Assembly (NCBI GenBank): GCA_051873875.1 | Contig: JBJEFI010000100.1 | Location: forward strand, 1 to 37,182 | From: JBJEFI01 sp051873875 | GTDB lineage: Bacteria > Bacillota > Bacilli > Bacillales > Bacillaceae_G | DNA: 37,182 nucleotides | Direction of reading: 5' to 3' | In this document: positions 16,353-24,928 of the stretch, piece after piece | How positions within the stretch are numbered: the stretch's first letter is position 1 | Layout of the letters: every line of letters begins with the position of its first letter | Translations under genes and position numbers: made by a program | The notes under the pieces: model-generated | What the model saw: the letters and a program-made list of their open reading frames with translations, nothing else | What the model was told of the DNA's origin: nothing | Databases searched by the model: none

Positions 16353-17082
16353 GTTGCTTTAAGAATCTTCTTGACTTTAAATACAAACCTGAATATTCAT
16401 CATAATATCCATCTAAAATAAGGGACAATTGTTTCTTTGTTTCATCCTTGACTGTTACGTTCCCTAAACGATTTAAATTAAAATGATAAAAAAGACGAAT
16501 TAATTTACTCGTATTTTCAAAGATTTGAAGGGCATGCTTATCTTGTGACCGGCATGAACTACACAAAAAACCACCTTCTTTTAATGAAAATGCCCGATAA
16601 CTATCTTGAGTAGCACCACAATGGGCACAACGATCAAAGCTTGGATATAACCCTAATACAGGTAACATTTTTACTTGGTAAATATGCATCAATACTTGCA
16701 TATCCACCCCTTCATTCATATAATTTAACGTTTGATATAGCAACTCAAAAAGAAAGGGATTGTTCTTCCCTTCCTCTGTTCCTCTATCTGTCAATTCCAC
16801 TACATACGATGCATATGCAGTTAAAAAGATGTCTTCTCGTAACTCTCGGAATGTTGAAATGATTTCACCTTGCTGTAACGTCCCCATTCCTTTTCCTTTT
16901 TGAATTAAAAAGTAGCCATATGTAAAGTGTTGCGTACAAGCAGATAAACGACTATTTGCCTTTTTCGCACCTCTAGCCATTACACTCAGCTTTCCTAATT
17001 CTCTTGAAAAGATTGTTATAATTTTATTTGATTCGCCATAATCAACTGAACGAATTACAATTCCTTCTATTCTTTGAAGCAA
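16330..17082 (-). CDS. recO: DNA repair protein RecO
   Basis: A 250-residue recombination mediator that, with RecR, loads RecA on SSB-coated single strands. The N-terminal OB fold carries EGIVIRSVDYGESNKIITIFSRELGKLSVMARGAKK, and the middle is helical. A zinc ribbon is present at Cys152, Cys155, Cys174 and Cys177 (CAHC...CSSC), which Gram-positive RecO proteins have. I place the start at TTG 17082: GGAGGG stands seven bases upstream and the protein then begins LLQRIEGIV, close to the B. subtilis MLTKCEGIV. An in-frame TTG at 17097 would place the initiation codon on top of that Shine-Dalgarno. It is 28 bases after yqzL in the era cluster. Confidence 0.93.
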   Translation of the reverse strand: MLQRIEGIVIRSVDYGESNKIITIFSRELGKLSVMARGAKKANSRLSACTQHFTYGYFLIQKGKGMGTLQQGEIISTFRELREDIFLTAYASYVVELTDRGTEEGKNNPFLFELLYQTLNYMNEGVDMQVLMHIYQVKMLPVLGLYPSFDRCAHCGATQDSYRAFSLKEGGFLCSSCRSQDKHALQIFENTSKLIRLFYHFNLNRLGNVTVKDETKKQLSLILDGYYDEYSGLYLKSRRFLKQLDLFQQN

Positions 17083-17110
17083 AACCGTTCCCTCCAACAG
17101 GGGAATAAAG

Positions 17111-17257
17111 TCATGAAATAGGGGGCTTATCCTCTACTAGCTCATCATCAATCTCATTTGGTGACAATTCAACACTATCTTGTTCAATCTCCTTATAGAG
17201 TAAGTACATTTCAATTGCACCAGTATTTTTAAATACATTCCAGGTAAAATTCAGCAT
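17111..17257 (-). CDS. yqzL: YqzL family small protein
   Basis: A 48-residue protein, MLNFTWNVFKNTGAIEMYLL followed by an acidic tail ending VEDKPPIS. It fits the YqzL family, whose members sit between era and recO in Bacillus and begin with the same MLxFTWNVFxxTG pattern. Function is unknown. ATG 17257 has AGGTGGG six bases upstream. The sequence has one aromatic N-terminal segment, no membrane helix and a strongly acidic C-terminal half. Conservation of place and of the first 20 residues makes it a real gene despite its size. Confidence 0.9.
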   Translation of the reverse strand: MLNFTWNVFKNTGAIEMYLLYKEIEQDSVELSPNEIDDELVEDKPPIS

Positions 17258-17369
17258 ATAGAACCCACCTTCCGTTATTTTAGCTAAGCATTAAGTAGAC
17301 TATAAAAAACCTATTCCTATCCATTAAGATGACCTCATCTCTCCCTCTTCATTACAAGGAATTTTTTCC

Positions 17370-18278
17370 TTAATATTCATCTTCACGGAAACCTAAATCA
17401 CGTAGTTGCGACATTTTGTTTCGCCAATCTTTTTGTACTTTTACCCATACTTCTAAAAAAACCTTTGTTCCTAAAAGCATCTCCATATCATGACGAGCAC
17501 GTTTTCCAATTTCCTTTAACATCTTCCCTTGTTTTCCAATTACAATTCCTTTTTGAGAATCACGTTCTACAATAACAGTAGCATGTACATAAACCGCATT
17601 GTTATTTTGACGACGTTGAATATCTTCAATCACAACTGCAATGGAATGTGGCACTTCCTCACGCGTTAAATGAAGAACTTTCTCACGAATTAACTCAGAC
17701 ATAATAAAACGCTCTGGATGGTCTGTTACTTGGTCTGCAGGATAATATTGCGGACCTTCTGGTAAATACCCTTTTACCACATCAATTAAACGATCTACAT
17801 TGTTCCCTTGCAGAGCAGAAATTGGGATAATTTCTTTAAAATCAAATAGTTGACGATATTGATCAATTAACTTTAATAAGTCATCTGGTGTAATAACGTC
17901 AATTTTATTTAACACTAAGAAGACAGGCGTTTTTGTTTCTTTTAACATTTCAAGGATATATTCGTCCCCACGCCCTAGCCCTTCTTCTGCATTAACCATA
18001 AAAAGAATTAAATCAACTTCTTTAAATGTGTTTGTTGCCATTTTGATCATAAAATCCCCAAGCTTATGCTTTGGTTTATGTATTCCTGGTGTATCAATAA
18101 AAATAATTTGGGCATCTTCTTCTGTGTATACACCTTGAATTTTGTTACGTGTTGTTTGTGGTTTGTCGCTCATAATGGCAATTTTTTGACCAATTGTACG
18201 GTTTAAAAATGTTGATTTCCCTACATTTGGACGACCAATAATACTAACAAACCCAGATTTAAATCCACTTTTAATCAT
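17370..18278 (-). CDS. era: GTPase Era
   Basis: A 302-residue essential GTPase that binds 16S rRNA near its 3' end in 30S assembly. G1 GRPNVGKS (residues 15-22), the switch region DKPQTTRNKIQG, G3 DTPGIHKPKH, G4 NKID and G5 SAL are all present. The KH RNA-binding domain follows, with GIVIGKQGKMLKEIG. I take ATG 18278, which gives MIKSGFKSGFVSIIGRPNVGKS and the family length. It overlaps the cdd end by eight bases and uses GGAGGAAAG in the cdd tail as ribosome site. The frame is open 14 codons further into cdd, but those residues are not part of the family. Confidence 0.96.
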   Translation of the reverse strand: MIKSGFKSGFVSIIGRPNVGKSTFLNRTIGQKIAIMSDKPQTTRNKIQGVYTEEDAQIIFIDTPGIHKPKHKLGDFMIKMATNTFKEVDLILFMVNAEEGLGRGDEYILEMLKETKTPVFLVLNKIDVITPDDLLKLIDQYRQLFDFKEIIPISALQGNNVDRLIDVVKGYLPEGPQYYPADQVTDHPERFIMSELIREKVLHLTREEVPHSIAVVIEDIQRRQNNNAVYVHATVIVERDSQKGIVIGKQGKMLKEIGKRARHDMEMLLGTKVFLEVWVKVQKDWRNKMSQLRDLGFREDEY

Positions 18279-18669
18279 TTCTTTCCTCCAATACAAATGC
18301 ACCTGGTAATAATTCTCCAACTGTTGTCACTTTCACATTTCCATTTAAATTAGATAAATAAACAGGCATGTTAACATCACACAATTCAAATAGTACTTGT
18401 CGACAAGCACCACAAGGCGGTACTGGACCTTCTGTATCTGCTACGACAGCAATTGCCTGAAACTTTACATCTCCTTCTGATAGTGCTTTAAAAAGAGCTG
18501 TACGCTCTGCACAATTTGTTAATCCAAAAGACGCATTTTCAATATTACAGCCATGATAAAGCTTTCCGTCTGTCGTTAATAATGCCGCACCTACTTGAAA
18601 TTTTGAATATGGAACATACGCTTTTTGACGAGCTTTAATTGCCTCTTCAATTAATTGTTGTTGATTCAT
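18271..18669 (-). CDS. cdd: Cytidine deaminase
   Basis: A 132-residue homotetrameric-type cytidine deaminase converting cytidine and deoxycytidine to uridine forms for pyrimidine salvage. Zinc ligands are Cys53 (TNCAERTA), Cys86 and Cys89 (PCGACRQ); the catalytic acid is Glu55. Substrate residues Phe24 and Asn42/Glu44 are in SKFQVGAAL and CNIENAS. It is co-transcribed with era and dgkA. The intergenic stretch before it contains a 12-bp tandem duplication but no obvious promoter. Confidence 0.96.
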   Translation of the reverse strand: MNQQQLIEEAIKARQKAYVPYSKFQVGAALLTTDGKLYHGCNIENASFGLTNCAERTALFKALSEGDVKFQAIAVVADTEGPVPPCGACRQVLFELCDVNMPVYLSNLNGNVKVTTVGELLPGAFVLEERND

Positions 18670-18686
18670 GATGTAAACATCCCTTC

Positions 18687-18710
18687 AAATTGTTGTTAAA
18701 ATTGTTGTTA
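18687..18710. repeat. 12-bp tandem duplication
   Basis: Two perfect copies of AAATTGTTGTTA head to tail between the dgkA stop and the cdd start. It looks like a replication-slippage product; no function is visible. Confidence 0.8.
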
Positions 18711-18713
18711 AAA

Positions 18714-19100
18714 TTATAGTATAAGTCGAGAGAATAAAACAACTACCTTAGGCACAAATATAAGTAATCCGATGATAACTGCTAAAATTGAAAAAGTCAA
18801 AACAGCACCTGCACCTACATCCTTCGCTATTTTTGCATATGGATGATACGTATCTGTTACTAAATCGACTACTGTTTCAATAGCTGTATTTAGACATTCT
18901 AACGATAACACAATCCCGATTGTAATCAAAATCACACACCATTCCCACATAGCAAGACTAACGTACATTCCAAAAAGAATAACGAAAGCCCCAATTCCTA
19001 CATGAATTCGAAAATTTCTTTCGTTTTTGAAACAATGTACAATACCCAAAAAAGCAAGGAGAAAGCTTTTTTGTAAAGGCTGACGATAGTTGTTATTCAC
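18714..19100 (-). CDS. dgkA: Undecaprenol kinase (DgkA family)
   Basis: A 128-residue integral membrane kinase of the DAGK family. In Bacillus the enzyme phosphorylates undecaprenol, recycling the lipid carrier of cell-wall synthesis. Three membrane helices are visible (about 32-50, 52-72 and 98-120). The catalytic signature ECLNTAIETVVDLV with a downstream AKDVGAGAV is typical. The gene starts at GTG inside the end of ybeY (8-base overlap) with a poor ribosome site, so translation probably relies on coupling to ybeY. Family identity is clear; the exact first codon is less so. Confidence 0.92.
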   Translation of the reverse strand: MNNNYRQPLQKSFLLAFLGIVHCFKNERNFRIHVGIGAFVILFGMYVSLAMWEWCVILITIGIVLSLECLNTAIETVVDLVTDTYHPYAKIAKDVGAGAVLTFSILAVIIGLLIFVPKVVVLFSRLIL

Positions 19101-19566
19101 GTGTTAATCCATAGCTATCTAAAATTTGCTTTTGCTTTCCAAACATAACTTTCTCTTCTTCTTCTGTCATATGGTCATATCCTAACAAATGAAGGAAACC
19201 GTGTACCGCTAAAAAACCTAACTCTCGCTCAAAAGAATGACCATATTCTTCAGCTTGTTCTTTCGCTCTAGGAATAGAAATAATAATATCCCCTAGCATT
19301 CTGGCAACTTCTCCTTTTTCATATTCCATTTCATCTTCTCCCATTTCTTCAAGAGCAAATGAAATAACATCTGTAGGAACATCCTTATTTCGATAGTCTC
19401 GATTGATTTCTTGAATGCGATCATTATCTACAAAGGTAATTGATAACTCTGCTTCATCAGTTAGTTCTTCTACGCTAGCAGCATGCATCACTAGTTTTTT
19501 TACTTCATCCATTGCTGCTTCTTTTAATTGTTCTGTTTCATCAAACATATCGATATATAAATTCAC
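19093..19566 (-). CDS. ybeY: Endoribonuclease YbeY
   Basis: A 157-residue metal-dependent RNase involved in 16S rRNA 3'-end maturation and ribosome quality control. The zinc site is HGFLHLLGYDH with His122, His126 and His132. DYRNKDVPTDVISFAL and the LGDIIISIPRAKEQAEEYGHS segment are family hallmarks. The start is GTG, two bases after the pgpH stop, and gives an N-terminus that aligns with B. subtilis YqfG. It stands with pgpH, dgkA, cdd and era in the usual order, next to era, its functional neighbour in 30S maturation. Confidence 0.96.
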   Translation of the reverse strand: MNLYIDMFDETEQLKEAAMDEVKKLVMHAASVEELTDEAELSITFVDNDRIQEINRDYRNKDVPTDVISFALEEMGEDEMEYEKGEVARMLGDIIISIPRAKEQAEEYGHSFERELGFLAVHGFLHLLGYDHMTEEEEKVMFGKQKQILDSYGLTRE

Positions 19567-19568
19567 GC

Positions 19569-21743
19569 TTACTCACTCTTTTCTTTTTTTAATTCTGGAT
19601 ACTTAATTCTGGAATGAAAAATACCTTTTAAGCTCTCACTTAGTGATTGAGAAACAATTTCTAATTCTTTAAACGTTAAATCACATTCACTAAATTGTCC
19701 ATCTTGTAATCGATCATTTACAATTGCTCGAATTAATTGATCAATTTTTTCAGGAGTAGGTGGTGTTAACGAACGAACTGCCGCTTCTACACTATCGGCA
19801 ATCCCAACAATTGCAGATTCCTTCGAGCGTGCCTTAGGACCAGGATAACGATATTCTTTATCCGAAATCGTTTCATCTTGTTGTTTTGCCTTATAATAAA
19901 AGAATTTCAATAACGTTGTCCCATGATGCTGTTCCGTAATGTCAATAATTTGTTTTGGCAAACGAGCTTGTCTCAAAATCTTTGCACCCTCAGTTACATG
20001 GGCTACAATTATATCACGACTTTCTTCAGGTGTTAACCCATCATGAGGATTCAAAATACCTAGTTGATTTTCAATAAAGTAATGTGGATCAACGGTTTTT
20101 CCAATATCATGATAATAAGCCCCTACTCTTGCAAGTAAGCCATTGGCACCAATCGCCTCACAAGCTGTTTCCGCCAAATTTGCAACCATAATACTATGAT
20201 GATATGTGCCCGGTGCTTCTAATAAAATTTTGCGCAATAGTGGGTGCGTCGGCTTCGAAAGCTCCATTAATTTTAAATCGGATATAATCCCAAATAAATC
20301 TTCAATATACGGAAGCATCCCTAGCGTTAGAACAGAAGAAGCAATACCTGAAATCAACGCCATTACCATATACATTCCTATTTCTGAACCAGAATATTGT
20401 CCGTTTTTTATCATTAAAATGGCTATTAAGATAACTAAATTTAAAAGAGAAATAAACAATCCTGCACGTAAAACATTTGAGCGTTCTGCCTTTCCCTTTA
20501 AGAAAAGAAGAACAGATAAACCACTGAACATAAAATAAATGCCAATCTCAAAATTCAACGTACCTGTGACGCCTTCATTATAAATAATGCTTCCACAAAT
20601 AGCGGCTATAAATGTGGTCAAATAAACAAACCGATCACCTAATAACATTTTGGTCAACATTGCTCCTAAAGCGACAGGAACGATATAACCAATGCCATTA
20701 AAATCAATTTGTTGAAACAGCCCTATTACTTTCATTGTTCCTACTAAAAATAGATTAATGAGACAAAATAGTACAATGGATGGTTTTTCATCTATCCACG
20801 GCTTCCTACTCGTCCAAAATAAAGAATGAACAAAAAATACTAACAGCACTACTAGTAATCCTCCACCAATATATGGTTGCACAAAATTACTTTGGTTTAA
20901 TAAACCAACTGCTTTTAATTGTTCATAAACTTCTTTTGTAATAACGTCTCCTTCTTTCACAAGTAGTTGCCCTTGTAAAATAAGAAGTGGACTAACACTA
21001 TCTCTAGCTTCTTTTTGCTTTTGAGCTGTTTCTTCTTGACTAAAGAATGTGTTTGGATAAATTGCAAATTGTACGACTTCCTCTAAGCTAGATAAAATCG
21101 CTGGAGGAAGATTTATCGATTTTAATTCTTTCTTCGCTTCTGTTTTTGCATTAATAAGATTGTCGAATTTAATCCGCTTATTCATTTGAGCATTTACAAT
21201 CGAGTCTAACGCTTGCTTTGCTGTGTTCAACTGATCTTCCTTCGCATTTAACAGCGCTAAAAAAGCTGTATCCGAGATACTTTCTGCTACCTCTTTTTCT
21301 TTTGGTAGCTTTTTCTTCAATAGCGCTAGTTTTTCTGAATCTGTTACAGTGCGAGTTGACGGAGCATTCGTTGTATTTGTTCTATTTTGCGCTGTCGCTT
21401 GTTGTTTCAAATCAGCATTTACATCTTTAATAGCTGTAAAAATGATATCGATAATCGCTAATCTATTTTGTTTTGATTTATCATTATAAATATATTGATC
21501 TTCTACCGCCTGTTCCGCCTCTTGTCGTTTTTTTTCCGTTGCAATTTTATCTTCGATTGTAACAGGTGAGTGTAAATTTTTAGGTGCAATTGAGAGTACC
21601 TTTAAATCCATTCTCTCAGGCACTAAGTTTGGAACTAGTATTCCATATAAACTAAGACCAAAAATAAGGTATACAATTATGTAAAAAATAGATGTTTGTT
21701 TAAACGCTTGAAACGCCTGTTTTGTTTTGATTAATATTGACAT
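19569..21743 (-). CDS. pgpH: 7TM-HD cyclic-di-AMP phosphodiesterase PgpH (YqfF)
   Basis: A 724-residue membrane protein of the 7TMR-HD family; B. subtilis and Listeria members hydrolyse c-di-AMP. One N-terminal membrane helix (about 18-37) is followed by a long extracellular 7TMR-HDED domain (about 45-275), a bundle of seven membrane helices (about 285-490) and the cytosolic HD domain. HD residues include His515-His516 in YHHSIMVANL and His545-Asp546 in YYHDIGK. The ribosome site before ATG 21743 is weak (GGGGAAG lies too far upstream). A terminator stands between phoH and this gene, so expression may need its own promoter, which I cannot identify with confidence; a TACAAT box lies near 21788. 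Confidence 0.95.
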   Translation of the reverse strand: MSILIKTKQAFQAFKQTSIFYIIVYLIFGLSLYGILVPNLVPERMDLKVLSIAPKNLHSPVTIEDKIATEKKRQEAEQAVEDQYIYNDKSKQNRLAIIDIIFTAIKDVNADLKQQATAQNRTNTTNAPSTRTVTDSEKLALLKKKLPKEKEVAESISDTAFLALLNAKEDQLNTAKQALDSIVNAQMNKRIKFDNLINAKTEAKKELKSINLPPAILSSLEEVVQFAIYPNTFFSQEETAQKQKEARDSVSPLLILQGQLLVKEGDVITKEVYEQLKAVGLLNQSNFVQPYIGGGLLVVLLVFFVHSLFWTSRKPWIDEKPSIVLFCLINLFLVGTMKVIGLFQQIDFNGIGYIVPVALGAMLTKMLLGDRFVYLTTFIAAICGSIIYNEGVTGTLNFEIGIYFMFSGLSVLLFLKGKAERSNVLRAGLFISLLNLVILIAILMIKNGQYSGSEIGMYMVMALISGIASSVLTLGMLPYIEDLFGIISDLKLMELSKPTHPLLRKILLEAPGTYHHSIMVANLAETACEAIGANGLLARVGAYYHDIGKTVDPHYFIENQLGILNPHDGLTPEESRDIIVAHVTEGAKILRQARLPKQIIDITEQHHGTTLLKFFYYKAKQQDETISDKEYRYPGPKARSKESAIVGIADSVEAAVRSLTPPTPEKIDQLIRAIVNDRLQDGQFSECDLTFKELEIVSQSLSESLKGIFHSRIKYPELKKEKSE

Positions 21744-21803
21744 CGCCGATCTTCACTTCCCCTGTTTTTTCTAGTTCCTCTTCTATTGTAACGAAATTAT
21801 CCC

Positions 21804-21839
21804 ATAAAAAATAGTCCTTTCTAGACAGAAAGAACTACT
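21804..21839 (-). terminator. Terminator between phoH and pgpH
   Basis: 12-bp stem with two G-U pairs (21810-21821 with 21828-21839), six-base loop and a run of six T on the minus strand, starting ten bases past the phoH stop. It splits what is usually one operon, at least partly. Confidence 0.75.
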
Positions 21840-21848
21840 CTACTCTTT

Positions 21849-22814
21849 TTATTGCTCTATACTGCCATATGCAGCAATAATTTTTTGAACAAGTGGATGG
21901 CGAACAACATCTCCTTGTTGTAAATAAACGGTGCCTATCCCTTTTGTATGTTTCAAAATCGTAGTGGCAACAATAAGGCCTGATTCCACAGATTTTGGTA
22001 AATCAATTTGCGTTGGATCCCCATTTACAACCATCTTCGAACCAAAACCAAGACGTGTTAAAAACATTTTCATTTGAGCTGACGTTGTATTTTGTGCCTC
22101 ATCTAAAATAACAAAGGCATCATCTAGTGTTCGACCACGCATATACGCTAACGGCGCGATTTCAATTGTTCCACGCTCAATCATACGCTGTGTTTGTTCT
22201 TGTCCTAATACATCATACAATCCATCATAAAGAGGACGTAGGTAAGGGTCTACTTTCTCTTTTAAATCCCCTGGTAAGAAACCTAGGCTTTCCCCTGCTT
22301 CTACAGCTGGTCTTGTTAAAATAATTCGTTTTACTTTATTATTTTTTAACGCTTGAACAGCCATTACAACTGCTAAGTATGTTTTCCCTGTACCCGCAGG
22401 TCCAATTCCAAACACTAAATCATTTCGTTTAATACTTTCAATATACTGTTGTTGTCCTAATGTTTTTACACGAATGGATTTTCCTTTTGTATTTCGTAAG
22501 AGCTCTTCTTTAAACAGCTCCCCAAAGCTCTCTAATCGCCCCTCTTTTGCCAATTGAATCACATATAAGATATCTCGTTCACTAATGGCAATTCCTTTAT
22601 TAATAACGCTACAAAGCTCATAAAAAATATGTTCAATTAACGCCACATCTTCTTCAGTGCCACTTAATTTAACTTGCTCTCCACGAGTAACAATATCTAC
22701 TTGTAGTTGTTCCTCTAAAATGTTAATATTTCGATCATTCACTCCAAGGAGCATCGATAATTGGTCTTGATTTTCTAACGATAGATCTAGCGTTGTTACT
22801 TTATTTGTCATCAT
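21849..22814 (-). CDS. phoH: PhoH-like ATPase
   Basis: A 321-residue PhoH family P-loop ATPase (YbeZ/PhoL type). An N-terminal KH-like RNA-binding part (about 1-110) precedes the ATPase core, with Walker A GPAGTGKT (138-145), TRPAVEAGESLGFLPGD, and Walker B VILDEAQN (235-242). The family is tied to RNA metabolism and is typically encoded with ybeY, as here. ATG is preceded by GGAGATTTGA; a second ATG follows directly. It is the last gene of yqfC-yqfD-phoH, before a terminator. Confidence 0.95.
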   Translation of the reverse strand: MMTNKVTTLDLSLENQDQLSMLLGVNDRNINILEEQLQVDIVTRGEQVKLSGTEEDVALIEHIFYELCSVINKGIAISERDILYVIQLAKEGRLESFGELFKEELLRNTKGKSIRVKTLGQQQYIESIKRNDLVFGIGPAGTGKTYLAVVMAVQALKNNKVKRIILTRPAVEAGESLGFLPGDLKEKVDPYLRPLYDGLYDVLGQEQTQRMIERGTIEIAPLAYMRGRTLDDAFVILDEAQNTTSAQMKMFLTRLGFGSKMVVNGDPTQIDLPKSVESGLIVATTILKHTKGIGTVYLQQGDVVRHPLVQKIIAAYGSIEQ

Positions 22815-22845
22815 TCAAATCTCCTCTAATTGCAGCCATTTCATT

Positions 22846-24063
22846 TTAATTTGCTTCATCATCCTCTACATTCGGAGCACTCGTAATTCCTTGTGGTTGG
22901 GCAATATTTTCAATCACTTTATAATGATAGTGCACAACCAATTCATTAGAAGATGAAACATGTTGCTTAAGTACAGTTCCTTCTAATATTTTAGCATGTT
23001 TATTTATTATTTTCTTTAAATTCTTTTTACTTATTTCTTCTGCTACTTGTAACGCTTCTTTTTCATTATAAGTACGTTTTTGAGAAACCTTTTCCTTTTG
23101 GGTTACCTTTATATAATAAAGAGGCAATTTCCAATGCAAAAAGTGCACTTGATACGTATTTGTCTCTACTTCACTGTCTTTATACTTATCTTGAGCAAAA
23201 CCAAAAAATTTTATTTTTGTCTTACCGATTTTTCCATAATGTTTTGTTTGTTGTTTTTCAGTAAGCGTAGAAAAAGTTGATTGTAACGGAACAGAAACGA
23301 CAGTCTCATACCAAGTTTCTCCATAAACAATTCCTTTTGCCGGTACAAGTGCGGTCTTTCCCCCTTCTCCAATTATCCCTGACACAAGCAATTGCCCTTT
23401 TTTCACATGGTCATTGATAGCAACAACTGGTTTTCCTGTTTCTACATATAATTTTGTAATAATTGCTTCCTTACTAGCAACTAAATTTCTAGCGGATAAT
23501 GTTTTTTCTTGCTTCGGTTCATTTTTTTCAACAACTTTAAATTGAAAAGTTGTCCCTTTTAACTCCACACCAACCCATGTAATAGACGCTACGTTATTTG
23601 TTAAATACCGTTGAATCGACTCAATATCTACAAGTGAAAATTGTAATTTCCCTACCTTTACACCTAAATGGTCCAATTCTTTTCGAATAAGTGCTTCTGT
23701 TTCAGGCTTGGCCCCTTTTATTTCAATCCCTAGCACCATATTAGAAAAAATAAAGATAAGCATAAAAAAACTAAGTACCCCTATGACAATCCCACTATTT
23801 CGGATGGAATATTTAAAAAGAAAAGGCAACCCTTTTCTTTTTTTGAAAAAAAGCTGACATTGATGATTGCGACGAATGCGCTTTAGTTTATATACATCTT
23901 CTAACAGCATATTACAAACAACAATGTCCTCCTGCTTCCGCTTTACTTCCCATAAAAAAAGCCCATTACGATTACAATCATTTAGAAGTCGTTCAATTCC
24001 TTTTCCTCTTATTTCTACACTCACATACCCTTTCACAAACAATGTCCACTTATTTTTAATCAC
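22846..24063 (-). CDS. yqfD: Sporulation protein YqfD
   Basis: A 405-residue membrane protein of the YqfD family, required for efficient sporulation in B. subtilis and made in the mother cell under sigma-E. Residues 1-85 form a basic cytoplasmic part, one membrane helix spans about 91-113, and the remaining 290 residues lie outside, with a repeated beta-rich region (GKPVVAINDHVKKGQLLVSGIIGEGG resembles the biotinyl-type hairpin seen in this family). The start is GTG with GAGGGGTG eight bases upstream; the overlapping ATG is out of frame. It lies 18 bases after yqfC and 31 before phoH. Presence of yqfC and yqfD implies an endospore former. Confidence 0.92.
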   Translation of the reverse strand: MIKNKWTLFVKGYVSVEIRGKGIERLLNDCNRNGLFLWEVKRKQEDIVVCNMLLEDVYKLKRIRRNHQCQLFFKKRKGLPFLFKYSIRNSGIVIGVLSFFMLIFIFSNMVLGIEIKGAKPETEALIRKELDHLGVKVGKLQFSLVDIESIQRYLTNNVASITWVGVELKGTTFQFKVVEKNEPKQEKTLSARNLVASKEAIITKLYVETGKPVVAINDHVKKGQLLVSGIIGEGGKTALVPAKGIVYGETWYETVVSVPLQSTFSTLTEKQQTKHYGKIGKTKIKFFGFAQDKYKDSEVETNTYQVHFLHWKLPLYYIKVTQKEKVSQKRTYNEKEALQVAEEISKKNLKKIINKHAKILEGTVLKQHVSSSNELVVHYHYKVIENIAQPQGITSAPNVEDDEAN

Positions 24064-24081
24064 AAACCATACACCCCTCGA

Positions 24082-24360
24082 CTACTCATTAATATAAATA
24101 ACGTTATGAATCGTCCCCTCTACTAATAATTCTTCTGATAAGATTGCTCGAATAACTAATTCATTTCCTTTTATAAGTAACTGTCCTTGCTTTAATGCAA
24201 TTCGAATTTCGCTTTCTGAAAACTGTAGCAAACCTCGATGATTCTCTATGTAAATGTGAATTTGTCCCACCATTGTAATTCGAGGTAAATCCAAAAATGT
24301 ATCAGGAGGTAAATCCACTTTATTCACAATCCAGTCTTTAATACGATGCAACTTTTTCAT
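24082..24360 (-). CDS. yqfC: Sporulation protein YqfC
   Basis: A 92-residue YabP/YqfC family protein, beta-rich and soluble, without membrane helices. Characteristic residues are LPPDTFLDLPRITMVGQIHIYIENHRGLLQFSESEIRI. In B. subtilis it belongs to the sigma-E regulon with yqfD; the molecular role is unknown. GGAGGGAGGG precedes ATG 24360. It is the first gene of yqfC-yqfD-phoH. Upstream lie only a candidate sigma-E -10 and the yqeY terminator, where B. subtilis has yqeZ-yqfA-yqfB. Confidence 0.92.
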   Translation of the reverse strand: MKKLHRIKDWIVNKVDLPPDTFLDLPRITMVGQIHIYIENHRGLLQFSESEIRIALKQGQLLIKGNELVIRAILSEELLVEGTIHNVIYINE

Positions 24361-24384
24361 GTGCCCTCCCTCCTTCTCATACCA

Positions 24385-24392
24385 TATGTATG
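24385..24392 (-). promoter_or_regulatory. Candidate sigma-E -10 element of yqfC
   Basis: CATACATA on the minus strand, one base off the sigma-E -10 CATACAnT at its last positions, 25 bases before the yqfC ATG. The -35 is not convincing. It also sits in a TCATAC/GTATGA inverted repeat. Confidence 0.4.
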
Positions 24393-24416
24393 AAACAAAA
24401 AGGAGATTTAAAACAA

Positions 24417-24462
24417 AAAAAAGACTATTTAAAGCGAATAATCACTTTAAATAGTCTTTTTT
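24417..24462 (-). terminator. Rho-independent terminator of rpsU-yqeY
   Basis: Perfect 18-bp stem (24417-24434 with 24445-24462), ten-base loop, flanked by A-rich and T-rich runs. It includes two bases of the yqeY stop codon. Confidence 0.95.
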
Positions 24463-24913
24463 ATCCAAGCAGAGAGGCTACCGTTTTGCTTACAAGACTG
24501 CCGTCAGCTTTACCTTTAACTTTCGGCATTAATGCACCCATCACTTTTCCCATATCTGCTTTTGAAGCGGCATTTACTTCTAAAATTGTCGTTTTGACGA
24601 TTTCAATCAGTTCTTCTTCAGAAAGCTGTTTAGGCATATAAAGTTCTAATACAGCTAACTCACTGTTCAGTTTATCAACAAGATCTTGACGACCTGCTTT
24701 ATTAAACTCATGGAGGGAGTCTTTACGTTGTTTTACTTCTCTAGTTAAGATTGTTAACTCTTCATCTGGCGTTAAACCAGAATCTTGTTTTCCAAGCTTA
24801 ATCGCTTCGTTTTGAATCGAAGCTTTCACAAGACGAATGACAGATAAAGATTGTTTATCTTTATTTCTCATCGCTTGCTTCATATCATCATTTAAACGAT
24901 TAAGAAGACTCAT
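24461..24913 (-). CDS. yqeY: GatB/YqeY domain-containing protein
   Basis: A 150-residue YqeY family protein, helical, similar to the C-terminal tRNA-binding tail domain of the GatB amidotransferase subunit. Signatures are the RLNDDMKQAMRNKDK start, IRLVKASIQNEAI, and the C-terminal GKVMGALMPKVKGKADGSLVSKTV. The function is not established; a tRNA or amidation-related role is inferred from GatB. It follows rpsU by 15 bases, as in many Bacillales, and ends in a strong terminator. Confidence 0.95.
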   Translation of the reverse strand: MSLLNRLNDDMKQAMRNKDKQSLSVIRLVKASIQNEAIKLGKQDSGLTPDEELTILTREVKQRKDSLHEFNKAGRQDLVDKLNSELAVLELYMPKQLSEEELIEIVKTTILEVNAASKADMGKVMGALMPKVKGKADGSLVSKTVASLLG

Positions 24914-24928
24914 GAATACACCCTCTTA

